Positions 12,301 to 26,600 of a stretch of DNA of 64,000 nt are shown piece after piece (within the stretch, counting starts at the first letter, position 1; each line of letters opens with the position of its first letter). Position numbers and translations under genes: made by a program. The notes under the pieces are model-generated. The model was not told where the DNA came from and ran no database searches. It saw only the letters and a list, made by a program, of their open reading frames with translations. This stretch comes from Icerya purchasi (lineage: Eukaryota > Arthropoda > Insecta > Hemiptera > Monophlebidae): assembly GCA_039619475.1 (NCBI GenBank), contig CM077115.1, forward strand, positions 415,532,557-415,596,556. The letters run 5' to 3'.

Positions 12301-14514
12301 AGTAAAGATAGCAGATGAGGATTTAGCGAGAAAAATAAAGAGCATTTTTTAGTAACATTCGAAAGCTTTAAAGATGAGATTTAGCTAACGAGATATTACG
12401 ATCGGAAGAGTAGATAAGAACATCGTTGGTAGAGAAAAGTGAAATAGAACTGAGAGAAAGAGAGGCAATTTTGATCAAGTAAATATTAGATCGTAAGTTC
12501 TACGGCAGGATTCTTAAGGTAACCCTCGAAAGATTATCCTTGATGTAGATCAGAAAGGAGAAGAAAGATTTATCTTCCATGTGTAAGAGTAAATAATAAC
12601 TGAAGAAAAATGAACAGAGAAATGTTAAATGAGAGCATTATGCCAAAGATAGTAAGGAACCAAACGTTATCAATTAATATGCCGATAAAGGCAGAAATGA
12701 AGAATTTTTTATTAATAAATGACACGTAAACGTCTGATAAAAACGTGCTGATATAATCTGGCGGACCACGTCCAGTACGAAAAGTATTATTAGGCAATAT
12801 ATTGCTGTGCTCGAGCCATCAAACTAGACGTCTGTTAATTAAACTTTCGAAAAGCTTTCTAAGACATGAAGCAAGAGGAATAAGACGAAACGAAAAAGGA
12901 ATAATCTTTCTGAATAGGAACAGTAATAAATGTGTTTTACAAAGGAAGGACAGAAGCGGAACCGAGGAAGGAGTTAAAAATATTTAAAAGTACTTGGAAA
13001 GAAAAGCGATCCCACTAAGCCCGGAGAGGAATTAGAGAAATTGCTTAAATATGAACAAAGTTCTGATAAAGTAAAAGGAGAGATGAGAAAATGTGAACTA
13101 GGAGCAAAAACGGGAAATGGTCGGATTCCTGAAAGCTGGGAACATAACTAGGAGCTATAGAATCAAGAAACGGTATTAATTTTTCAGAAGGAAAATCACG
13201 ATGGACGTTGGGAGAGGGAGGATTTAAAAGCCTTAGCCATCTTCCATGCATGAGAGATATGAGTAGGTTAAGAGAAGAAGGAGTAGAGTCTTTTCCACGA
13301 GTTTTTCTTTACCGTTTTAAAAACATTGACGTTTTTATGAGCCTAAAACTCGGAAAGGGAAGAACAGGAGCGAAAAATACTGTAAGTAGACATACTCAAA
13401 ATTAAAGGCCATTTTACAGTCCTGATTTCATCTTAATGAGAAGGACGTTCTGAGTATTTTGTAGGGAGTTAGTCGTATAGAAGAAGAATGAGTTAAAGCA
13501 GAACAGATTGATTCAACAAAGAAAAGTCATATTGGAAAGATGGGTTCGAATTAGAAGGAATTGAAGACACTGTTCAGTAATTTTACTTACCGGTTGTTTG
13601 TATTTTAACCTTTCTTAGTTTATACTTTACTTTGGGATTTCATTTTTCCGTGTATTTAAATGTTCCTGTTTTAAAAAATAGGAATTGTGGTACGCTTTTA
13701 TGTCATCAGTTTCCGAATATCAAATCAGTTACGTGTCAAGATGTAAAAACAGTTAACGGCATAAGGCGGTTTATGCGTACTATTCCTTTAAGCACAAATA
13801 CTACTATTACATCTGATGCCAAATAAATTTTTAACACCTTTATGCATTGCTTTTAACATCGTTTTCCGTATCATACTCGTATATATTTAAATCTCGAAAA
13901 ACTGACGCGGATTCATCAGAAATACATATATATCCTTCACAGCTTCGTGTAATTTTGATTTTATTCTTTCGGAACTTCATTTTCATTTTAAACATCATAA
14001 TACAAAGTTCTGCTGATCCTGAAAACATGCATCCGTATATGTTAAAACACTTACCTTTTTCCGCTAAATTTTACCTGTTGCATGTATAAAACCAAATTTG
14101 AACGTCAATTGTGAAACAACCCTTATAGTTCACTTGTTCCGAGACAAAACAAGGACACCTTCTACTCCTTTAAAGATAATATATTTATTCCTGGTTATTC
14201 CTGGTTATTCCTGGTTATTTTGGTTGTAGTTTGTAATTGAATTATTGAATTTTCCTTTACATTTTAATAACCGTTGTTAAATGATTTAATTTATTCTCTA
14301 ACAACTTCGGTTAATTTATCCAAAAAATTTAAACAAATAATTAATAATAATATCAATTAAAACAAATAAAAAATGAAATCACAATTTAAGTTGAAGTAAA
14401 TAAAGAGACTAGATTAACACGCGGCTAAACACAAAAAATTTCAAACAAAAAAAATGTGTTACAAAAAACTTGTTTGCCTAGCGATCCAATTGTGATATGA
14501 TCATATATCTCCTC

Positions 14515-14545
<31 letters not shown>

Positions 14546-17270
14546 TTATTCAATATTACTAACCAATTGTACAAGTTTATATTACTAAATGGCGGAATGT
14601 GTGTAGTTAACATGTAATTGCACCCAGTCCTCAGCCTTCGTTTCTTTCCATTCCGATCAGTCGCCGTTCTACTATTACCTCCTTAATCAGATTAAGAATT
14701 GATCATTCCCTTCTCTTATATTATTTGCATATTTAAAGGAAGTCTAAATAACTTATTTTCATTTTAGAAAAAAAAAAAAAAAAAAAAAAAAAAATGTCGC
14801 ATACCTAATTCATTGCTATATCCTTCTTGCTTTCGTTTCTATCTCTTTCTGCTTACCGTTCCCTCCACAACTCTGATTCTCCTTTTGAATGCAACGTAAA
14901 TCATGTTTTCTTCAAATCTTGTTAGCGAACGTTCTCTTTTGGGTTTGAAAATCTTGCTCTTGGCCTTTCAGCTCCTTACAGTGCTTCCTTTATCCTTTCC
15001 TTCCCATCTCCAATAATAATTCCCTTACTTCAATCCTATCTTCTTTCATTCTCTCATCGCCTCACGATAGAATTTCCTAACATAATACTTTCAAGTGGTT
15101 GGGTCAAAGTCAAAGACGAGCCCTAAAGAAAAAAAAAACAAAGAAGACTTGCAGTGCTTCTGCACTGTGTACATTGTGTTGTCCTTTAAATGAGTTAAAT
15201 TTGATTATTTCATATTATGTTAAAAAAAATGGTTCAAGCTTATATTGTACGGGCAAAAACACTAAGCTATAACATTGATTTTACAATGAGGGCTTCCTGC
15301 GTTTGCTCGAAAAAGAAAAAAACCTGAAAAAAAAGTGCGCTAATCGGCACATTTTACTTTGTTCAACAGCATTACTAGTTTAGTCGATAAAGAAGAACAT
15401 GTCCTGAATGAATGCTTCGAAGAACCAAGAATATGGTGTAATTTAGGAACCAAATACCGTTCGATAGATGGTTCTTGTAATAATTTGAACACCAGATCAT
15501 GGGGAATGGCTAACACCGCTTATTCCAGACTAGCTCCAGCCAGTTACAATGACAGTAAGATACTGCGTTAAGCAGTGTTATGCGTATTATATCGGATAGA
15601 TGTATAAAATATTTTAATATTGCGAATCGCAGAAATTTAGCGGCAACACTGTTGATATACAAATAGAGTTACCCCTACACAGTCTGCTACTCGGTAACTT
15701 AATTATAATTACTTAGCAATCATTTAGACATGCAGTGACTATAGCTGAACAATTTTGTAGCAGTTGTTGCTTTACAGCGCATCGGTAAACCGGTTTCGAA
15801 TGTGTCGCTTAGAAAAAACTCAGAATTAAACGGAATGTCGTCTATTCTATTCTCCGATTGCATTGTTGAGGGGATGTTGATCGCTTACTGAAAATTGCGA
15901 ATGTAGTGCGAACAACGCTTATGGAAATTCTTTACCTGATCGGAAGAAGATTTTATCAGCGGAGAAAACGGAAGTCTTCAATCGGAGTCTGTTTCTGGCG
16001 TACATTTACGAAAATTCACAATTAAGCGCATTTCGAACGTATGCGAAAGGTATTCTTATTGACTTGCATACTCCTTTTTTTTCTTCTCTGTTTTTTCGCA
16101 CGTTTACAGCCAGCACACCGGCTATCTAGTGAAGTTACCGGAGTAGGAAAATAACCGAGAGCGAATGAGTCAACTAATAACTCGTTTGCCTCAATTTCGC
16201 CACGATCAGAAATTGCAACACAGTTTGAATTAAGTAAAAAAGGGAAAAGATCGTGAATTAAACAGCGAATAAGAAGGGTAACAACGTAGTCGGTTGAGCG
16301 AGAACGAAGAGGAGATGATCGGATAGCCTGCAGTACGCTTTAAACATCCGACAGAATAAGGATATTGCTGGAAACAAATGAAGATCTGATAAAAAGAAAG
16401 GCACGTAGAATAATTCCTCGCAAAAGATTGAGAAAAAGGAAGGAAGTTCAAAGGACTACTCGAAGTAATTTTAAAGACGGGCAAAAAAAGGCTGAACCAT
16501 GCTGATACCTGCAGATTATAAAATGGTTAGTGAAAGAAGAGCTTCGATTCTGTAGGAATTCTGATTCATGAGGTAGAATAAGTTTAGGCGGAACAGGAGA
16601 ATAAAAGCCGTTAATATGATTGAAGTAATCCAATTTTTTCTACAACTAGCAAATAAAAGTAAAAATTACGACTAATTTCACAGTGAACGACCCTTTTGAC
16701 GAACTGGCAACGACATGTAATCGGATACCGTCCGCTGTCAAATAGAGCTTTTTACGATGGGTGACAAACTTTCAACGATGGACAGAAGTTTCGATGGTCA
16801 TTACGAGCACAGCGTTTAAGTTTCACATTTTGCTGTGAGACTATTTGCACGTTTACTACACCTTTACATAAGAAGGTACTAAAAAGAAGAAGAAAAAATA
16901 GTATGAAATTCTAAATTATTTCGTTGTCCGCTCTTTTCCCTTCATTTCGACGACGATTATTATCATTATTAATTATTATTGGAGACTAATTAAAAACTGT
17001 ACTCGTGGTAAAAGAGGATTTTAATGATCTAGGTTCTCGGAATATAATTTTCATTTTACCTCGTTTTCTCCATCGAAATAGTCGAAATGTTCAGTAAAAA
17101 TAAATCAAGAATTGCGCTAAATGTAACGAAATGACCTCCTCCGTATTATTATTTTACTTTGAAATGCGAAAAGTTGCAAGCACTTTCTTCGTTCCGGCTA
17201 ATTAGAAATTTCTCTTTATATTTATTTTATTTTTAGTGTTTCCGTCTGTTCATTATGGCGTTACATATTT

Positions 17271-17328
<58 letters not shown>

Positions 17329-17559
17329 ATACTAGCGAATTTTGATTTTTTCCGTGGTATTTTCCAAAGAGGAAAAGTGTTGAAATAGAATTAACTCAAA
17401 ATACAATCTACTATACAAACAAAAAAAAATAAGAAGCAAAAATTAAAAATTTTACAAAATAAAAAAATTATTTTTTATAAAAGAAAATTGATATTCAAAT
17501 TTCGATAAAGGAAATAATTCATGTGAGCAATAAAAAGGAATAATTCAAAATTAATTTAA

Positions 17560-17610
<51 letters not shown>

Positions 17611-20600
17611 AAAGGATTATTGAGAATCGCATAACATTGAAACTGTAAAGGGAAATATACGTAGCGTCCTAAAAAAAGTTACATATATTATTCAGAAGAG
17701 AATTAAAATCATATTGAGAAATCTATTTAAAAGTGAATACGGCTACTCACATTAACAAACTTTTTTAAATTGTTAATCTGATAATCGCTGGATCGCTGCA
17801 CCAACCGCTTCTGTACCGCTTTTCGTCTGTCACAGTCGACAGATTTTCGTCACGCGTATTCATCAAGCATATGAACATTATTTCGCTACGATAAAATAGC
17901 GGTAACGTAGTCACAGCTTCACAGTCAAAAAAACTGCGCTCAGCTGTAGAGTTATAACTAAATTCCTGGAACTAAATTGTCCCACCTCGTATAAGTATAG
18001 GATTTCGATTCACCTTCGCATTGACAACATTCATTCTATTAGCCTTCTTAGTAATTTAAGCAAAGTGGTAGAAAAAATTATATTAAAACGTTTCATTCTA
18101 CACTGGGACATCCTCTAGACTCCCTGATGATGACTTTCTATAATTTTTAGAATACATGATAAAAGGGAGTGTGCGGTAGCAAGCTCCATTCTGTGACATT
18201 ATCTGAAGACTAACGCAGTGTTTTACCTTTATTAAGTATTCTTGCGTTTAGTTACTGTACTTTTGATACAGTATTCAATTTTTAATGCAGAAAATAATAA
18301 CTTAAAGTACCTGAAATTGAAAAATATCGATTATTAGTAATTGTTTTTACCATGTTGGACTTCAAGTCACATTCTGCACCGCATGAATTTGTTACTCCAG
18401 CCGAGATACATCGCATCCTAAAATCTCTTAGGCTAAAACAATCCACTGGTTATGATGATATTCTTAATGTAGCCTTAAAAAATCTCCCACTGACAGCTCT
18501 AGCTGAAATAACTTCCTTAGTAAATGCTGTGTTCAAATTTGGCTATTATCCGCAACAATGGAAATCCTCCAAAATCATTGCACTTCCTAAGCCTGGGGAA
18601 GATTCTTCGCGTATTACCAACATTCATCCTATTAGCCTTAGTGGTAGAAAAAATTATATTAAAACGTTTCATTCTACACTCTGATAGCTCAAATGTCACT
18701 TTTTTTTTTTTTTTTGAAAAATATGTATTTATTATTTTTTACATACAAAACTTTCGTCAAGCTAAAACGCTTGTCGACGAATATTGAACACTTTACCATC
18801 TTAAATTAACTTATACATATACATAATCGTGTAATATTTACTAGTCTTAATCTATCTTTTTACTTATCAATAATTAATAATCTATTTCTATCTTCTATAT
18901 TCAAAGTTTTTTTTTCCAGTTTTTTTGTTGCGCCTTTCTGGTCTGAGCACTCTGCAGTGCGGTAAATTGCCAGAATCGCAGAATTTATAACTCACAATTT
19001 TAACTGTAATAAACAGGCAGGCATGATATTACTAGACATAGCCGAAGAATTTGGCACTACTTGACATGATGGCATAATCTTCAAAATGGTAGTCAAGACC
19101 AAATTTCCGGCTTACCTATTTAGACTAGTCAAAAGCTACTTAAGTAATAGAACATTTGCTATTCACATCTCTGATACCTCTCTTGGTCATTCAAAACATG
19201 CTTAGCTGGCATCCCGCACGGAAGCGTGTTGGGTCCAATTTTATTCACTATATATTCCTTTACGATTTGCCTGTATTGTCCCGCTTTAACACGGAACTCT
19301 TTGCCGACGATGCTGTATTGCAGTTCATACTAGCTGAACGCGATCGCCAACAAGCTCCAACTTAGGTTGACCGCGTCTTTCGTTTTTTTTAAAAATGGCG
19401 CACTTCTATTAATCCGGCTAAATCTGAGGCGATTCTATTTTCTCGTAAGTACCCATGGACCCCTAAGAAAGTGCACCTACAAGGTACATCGATGTTCCTT
19501 GGTCTGATCAACTACCTCGGCCTGATATTAGATAAAAGGCTGAACTTTAATAAACATACCGATCACGCTATCGTTAAATCTAATCGCGCCATCTGCACTA
19601 TTTACGCCCATCGTTCCATCGTAGATCGTTTTGAAAATTTCTCGAATCACAGCAATCCTCTTATTAATCATATTGAGGGGAATCACGATTCTAGGCAGCT
19701 ACAATTTGTGTACTCAAAATATAAGTGTAGACGGTTAAAACATAATCTCCTGTAATCTTTATATACTATACTATCTTTTTTTTCTTTTGTTCGCAGTCTT
19801 GTTCTTCATTTGTAGTATCTGTATCCTTATTCCTTAAACAGATCTAATTTTAACTATTCATCGTATTTGCTCGTAGGTTTTTTTTCTTAATTTTTTTCCC
19901 TACAACGACGTTTTGCTAAATTTTAGTAATAATTTATAATCGTATTTCATACGTTGCGTCGTGCGGTAAGACGATTCGTCGATACGCTAGTTCAGCTTGC
20001 AATGCTATAACGTTATGTTATGTTGTAATTTTCACAAACATTTATACTTTCTTTCTTTCTCTTCTTTCGTTCTTTTTTTATAGTATAGACATTATTCAAA
20101 AAAACTTGCTGATATTTATGAAAGTTAAGAAATATTTAAATAAACTGAAAATTTCTAATAAAACGGGGAATGGACAATTCTTAATTCACCTGTCCATTCT
20201 AGGCGCTGTGCGTATTTAAAAGATTAATTAAATATTTTACGAGCGTAACATCGGATGGAGAGGTTTAAATTTTAACAATGTTGCGTGCGCATTATTCGTT
20301 GAGTAAAAGCTCGAAAATCGATTTTTCCGTTTTTTTTTCTTAATATAAATACATACATACATACATGTGTATGTGTAAGATATCTCAATTATCGGTAAAT
20401 TGATAATGCATCAAAAGAAATATTAAGCGCGCCTATTTCGTTGAGTATGTCTTTCAATAGAAATATTTAGGAATAAACGGTACCACGAGAATCATGCTTC
20501 ATGTTCCATTATTCATGTTTCTCATGAATTCCTTAAAGTAGCCTTTGTATTAATGATAGCATTACGCTTAAAAACTATTTTTCCTATTTTTTTCCCCTTT

Positions 20601-23600
20601 TTTTCGGTTGCGATCTTAGTGACTTTTTTCGAACCAAATAAAAAAATTACACACTAGAATCTGTTGACAAGCGAAAAATAAATAATACACGTTAAAAAGA
20701 ATTAAATGTGCATTTTATTCCGAACCATCTCTAACACTTCCTTCTGGTGTTAATAATTTATCTTTTACTTTTTTGATTATTTCAGTTGAACTCCAATTTA
20801 ATTTCATTAATGAGAGATTCCTTGGCTCAGATGCGCCGCCAGGACTACATTCAGGGAGTTGCATCTGCATCTACACTAGGGTGGGTCAAAACAATCGACT
20901 AATTTTTTTTTTTTTACTTCCGATACCGAAAAATTGGTTGCTATGCACCTCTAGAAAATTATCTCCAAATATGAGCTCTTAATATTAATAGGAAGGTCCT
21001 GCTCATTAAAAAATTTTCCATTTTTACCTCAGTCCCATATGAAAAAATTCATAAATAAAACTCCAAATATACCGCTCTTTTATGAAACGCGTTGGACAGC
21101 AAAGTACAAAAGTATCAGAACATTTTCTGAAACTTTCTAACTACTGTACGAGTTTTAGAAGAACTTTCGCACGACGCACCGAACTCTTAAAAAAGGAAAA
21201 CCAAAGCATATATACACGACTGTAACAACTGCAACAAACATTGTGACACTGCTAGTAATAATTGCTGTCTATTCTGCCAAACTTAAACCCGTCTTCAATC
21301 AATTACAAGAAGTAAATATGAATATAAAGGCGATACACGATCACGTAAATAAAAATTAACGGAGAACTTTATACGGAAGTTTAACTAATATTTTCACCTC
21401 TAATTTGTAGAAGTAAAATCTCCGAGAAGAGCCGAGAGCGGAAATGATTTACCAGATCCGGCTTTAATATCACGAATTCTGTCAGAAGCTGAACCAGTGC
21501 TAGATAGAACTGAAACTTTACTTACTTTCTACTTTGCGCAGTTAGTTGCTAGAGACGTCGCCAGCCAGTCCGATAAATCGACAGGTATTTTATATTCATC
21601 TTTTCGTCTGAAATTCTATAAAATATTTGCTAATTATGTTTCTGTTTTTAATGTTAAGAGTCAACCGACTGTTGCGAAGAAGCGAGTCTATTACAGAAAG
21701 GCGTCTGTTTAAAATATAACGCGGCTAATTATCACCCGGTAACTGGAACTTCGAATAATTATGATTGTCGAAGTTTCACAAGATCAATGACTACCAACGA
21801 CGTGTTTTGTCCATTGCGGCCGATATATCAAGTGAGTGACAGTACTTGTTATCTTTTCTACGCTAAGACACTATTAGTATTATTTATTTAACAGCAATAC
21901 TTATTGCCTTTCGGCTATGACCACTTAATTTAACTTAACTAAAGATAACGCATTAAATCCGTATAAATAAGGTACGTGCGTAGTTTACGAGTCGTAGGTA
22001 TATCATCTCGGAGAACATTCTTCAATGATACAACCGAATTGTGGACAGACACAAAGCGGGTTCTTGTTAATAATCCGAAATTGAAGTATGCAACTTTTTT
22101 TTTTCTAAATTTATTTTGGCTTCATCAACTAGGCACCTTTTTCTTAGAAACAGTTACAAAGCAGATAGGCAGCTATTAATTTAATACGAAGGAAACGTGG
22201 CGGAAATAACGCGCGGAGAAGTAAAGGGCAAGATGTAAAACAATCTTCTCGCACTCCGTTCTATCCACGTCAATTTCCATCTGGGTCGCTAGTCCTATTA
22301 GGTATAGGGAGTAAATACTTCGACTCAGATTGCTATTGCTATTTCTCTAAAATTCCTGTTTCTAGCTCGCTTTATGCAAAACTTCCATACTAGACTCTGG
22401 TCAGATATCCACGTTTCCTTTTTTTTCCAACAAATTTTCACCTATCCACCCAAACGAGTCTTTCTGCCCTTCCTTGGTTTAATGATTTTCGTTTGTTACG
22501 CCGTTTCGCTCCGTCTTCATTATTCGTTCACATCTTAATCCTTCCACCTTCTTCACTTTTTCATTTTCTTTTGACCCCTTTCTTAAACTGCCATCTCCAT
22601 CCTAATCACGAAGCTACCTGTGATTCTAATCATATTTTCTTTAATTGTCTCTTTATTTCGGCTGAACGTGCTACTCTACTTTTTAGTTTGTTGTCCCTTA
22701 GACTTGCTAATCCTTATTGCATCTCGTACGTCTCATCCATTTTTTGTTCATTATTTTTTTTATTCTGTCAGTAACTGACGCGATTAGTATTTGAGCGAGC
22801 TCCCCCATGACGGAATTTTAAAATCAAATTTAACTAAACAAATTATACTCGTTTTCTACCGAATTGTGCTGATAATAAAAAATTTTGTGCCGCACTGTAA
22901 CACGCGGTATTAGTAAAATCTAATCTGGTGGGCTAAGTGTTGACAAACCCCTTCCAAAAAAAAAAACAAAAATTTAAGAATGTTTAAAAAGTGATTATGT
23001 CTGTAGATAGCAATAGTTTTATGCTGCACCGTAACACGGGGATTTAGTTAAAATTAATCTGGAGGGGCTAACTTGAAGATAGTGCCCCCAAAATTTTTGA
23101 GAATTTTAAAAAAGCGATTATATACGTAGATAACAATCATTTTGTACCGAATTGTGCAGATAATAAAACTAATCGGTTAATTACACTATTATTTGACGTA
23201 AGCGCATGCGATTTTTTTTGGAATATTCAGTCATCAAACTTTTTTTAGTTTGACGACCTTTTAATAAGAAATTATATTTAATTAGAATGTTAAACATAAT
23301 CGCTATGGGTTGACTTGCTTAACACGTACGGTTCATGTGTTTAAATAAGTTTTTGCAATGTAATCAAAATCACACATTCGTTCGTTTGTCAGCAACGTAA
23401 ATACGAGTTTGGAACGTTTCTTTTTTTTTTTTTTTTTTTTTGATAAATGTATTATAAAAAAAAAATTTATTTGCAGCTGTCGCGTAAACGATTTGTATAT
23501 TTAGTTTAATGTTTGGAAAAATATTTGCTCGTTGTGGAACAGAAAAAAAAAATGAAAGGAATATTTACGTGTAATCATTTTAACGTTATTGATGATGATG

Positions 23601-26600
23601 TATAATTCTTTTACGGATACTACAGAGATGAGCGAATAAATGAAAACGTTACGACTGAAAAATTAGGATTCGTTTGAGTTTTGTTTGTGTGCCTGTTTAT
23701 CGCTTATATTATTTTAAACAGAGGTTATTTTTAAATCTTATTTACGTTAATTTTTCTACGGGAACTGTACATTTTTTCTTTAAAATCATACTTTCATGCC
23801 GAGATCTTGTTCACAGATTTTTATTACTAATTTTTGAAAGTTCTAAATGCGATTTATGTTCTACTAATGGAAAAATTAATCCTCTGTGTCGTCCTATTTC
23901 GAAAATAATTTCAAAAAAAAAACAACAGAAAACACGTTTTCTCCTAAATTACCTGTTACACCATATTATACTAAAAAATAGACATAACTTTCGAGATTTA
24001 CTGTACCCGACCGAAAAGAGTAACCAAGTGTAAGAATCTTCAGGTGAATCGGATTGTACACATTTTTCTGTAGATAGTGGGAATAATTTGAATAATTCAG
24101 TTAAATTTCTTATTACGTTATCCTCACAAGAGTGGGTTCATATTTATGTGTTACCAGCGGGTCAATGGGGACACACAAATGTGATTGCATCGCACTTTTG
24201 GGATCACACAAAATTAAAGTGTACGTTAACATTTAAAAGAGCGAAAATACATGAAACTGGGTGTTTTTTTTAAATTTCCATGGAAAATGTTTGCAATTCA
24301 AAAATCATCGGAAAGTTGCGGAATAAGCCAACTAATGAGCAAAGTTTAATAATTGCTTGGGAATATCGAGGGAATTTTAAAGCGTGTGAAAGGGTTACGT
24401 GTTGGAAGCGGCCGTGCTCAGAGCGACCATATTTAAAGCCGACATCTAAAAGGGACAGGAAAGGTAATTTCCTGGAAATCTCTGATATACTACTGCAACG
24501 AACTACGATCATATTCTGTTACGGTTCTCTTATAAGTTATGTAATTTCTAAATTCGTTACTATTTATTTTAAACTCGATATTTCTATGTTAACATTAACA
24601 TGTAACAGTATACAATATTATAAAAATGCAATTCAATGCAAAATGTATATAATTTTTGTTAATGTAAAATTATAATAGATGAATGGAAACGTACTCACAT
24701 ACAGTTTAATTATTCTAGCAAAACGCACTGTTGTCTAAATGTTATATAGTTTTAGTTAAAAATAAAATATTAATGATTAACCCGTAAGAGGTCGCGCCGG
24801 TCTTTTTGACCGGGTTTTATAAAAACGTTTTTAAAAACTGCTTTTTTATGTTTTTAAAAGAAATATTTCGTGTTCATTAGTTATTTTATTTCATTTTTAT
24901 TCCTTTTTATGTTGTTTTGTTTTTGTTTTATTATTTTATCACGAATAAACAGGATTTTAATTCAAACAAATATATAAGTTTGTAACATTTTATAAAAAAT
25001 GGCTTAATTCTCAACATATACAAAAAAAATTCTAGAAAGAAGTATAGATAATAACAGAATACGGTACATGTAATATCAAATTGTTAACACACACTACTAG
25101 ACTTTTCTTTGTTTTCATTTGCGCATTTAAAACATGCTGGAACTGGTGTGCTGTTTGCATACAAACACTTGCAGCTATTACAACGCGTTTTAGTTTATTT
25201 TGTATTTTTCCGCCAGTTACAAAAGTGACATTCACCAGGAATATTTCGTTGATTTTTTGTAAATTGTTTTCTTCAACATTATTAATATTTAGCTGTTCTT
25301 TTTCGCCTTTCGTGTAAAATACTACAAATTCGAACTTTGAGTTCCCTGGATAACTTTTCCTTGAGACTAAAAGTATGTATTTTTCAACTCATCTACAGTA
25401 TCTAAGTTACAAAATGTTAGCATCTCTGGTTTATTAGCTACACCTGATTCTTCGGCAATTTTTATGGAGTAATGATAACAAGAGAACCACTCTCTATTTT
25501 TTTTTTAGGAACATAAGACAGAATCAAACTGAAATAAATCGAAACGATATCGGTCGCGCCGGTTGAATAGACCGTGTTTGTAAACTGATACTCTATCCTG
25601 GTCAATGGTTTTTATCCTAGTTAAAACTGATTAGTCCTCATGCTTATTTATTATTCTAGGAATAGCTGAGTTATTTTCGCTGGGGTAACAGCACAGTTAA
25701 AATAACAAATAAAATAAAAAAAACCCGGTCTTTTAGACCGGGCGCGACCTCTTATGGGTTAAACTGACTATAAGTACGCTTCTAATCATGTATTACATTT
25801 TCTAGCAGTTTTAACAAAATAACTTGGCCGCTCTAGTTCGCATATATGTAATAATAGTAATAAAAATGTCTGCAGGTCGTTTTGAATACGGTCGTCCAAG
25901 TCGAATATAATAATAATAATAAAAACATATCCGATGGTCGCTCTGAACACCATTATTGGTGGGTCGCTGTGAACACGGTTGCTCTGAACATCGCACCGTG
26001 TAAAAGTACCGTAAAGAGACATCTTTGTGGAAACGAAAGGAAAAATGTGTCTAAATTATTCATTTCAAACAGATTAATAGCTCCAGCGTTTATATTAAAA
26101 AAAAAAAAAAGCTTAACGAATTTTGCCAATTGTGATATTGCCAAATCAAAATGTTTTACGAACAGCAAAGTTTGAAGAAAAAAATAGAACATATTTTTCA
26201 AAAGATGTTCTCTATATTCAGTTAATTCAATGAAATATATATCGTCATGTAATAATTATTTAAAATATGTGTAGGTTTAGATCGGTTTTTTATTCACTAT
26301 TGGAGTAGCCCGCGAATATACTTATTTATTTATATATTTGTATATTACAGTTGAATTCAGCCCAAATTAACCTTATTTATTCATTTATTAAAAGCTGTCT
26401 TATTGGTAAACTGGTTATTTATTATTAGATTATGCAATTGTTACGGTTACAAATGTAGAACGTAAAGAACAGAGAGTACAAATATATTTTAATGTTTTCG
26501 TACATAATAGTTTTTGCAAATATAATTTCTGCAGCTTGTTAAAAATCGCTGTTGTACTAAATTATGACTATAGGATAGTGGAATTTTTGAAAAAATACAA

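Larger units (their letters stand above)
4924..15369. other. Peroxidase intron 2 (10.4 kb), filled with transposon debris
   Basis: 5-6.8 kb and 7.2-7.65 kb are AT-rich with nothing recognised. 7.68-8.12 kb is a fold-back element. 8.7-13.6 kb is an opposed pair of decayed retrotransposons. 13.6-14.6 kb is AT-rich with a short tandem repeat and A-runs. 14.6-15.14 kb is another retrotransposon tail. No missed exon was seen, and none is needed for phase. Confidence 0.6.
15555..21410. other. Peroxidase intron 3 (5.9 kb)
   Basis: Contains a minus-strand retroelement-like stretch (16.2-16.6 kb), two microsatellites, Jockey-like RT debris (18.0-19.8 kb) and a T-rich repeat-like stretch beginning ACACTAGGGTGGGTCAAAAC at 20874. 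The rest is AT-rich with nothing recognised. Confidence 0.6.

Noticed and set aside
20773..20982. Possible exon after TTATTTCAG with a readable Arg/Gln-rich frame
   Set aside because: It falls in peroxidase intron 3, is not needed for phase, matches no family I know, and runs into repeat-like sequence.
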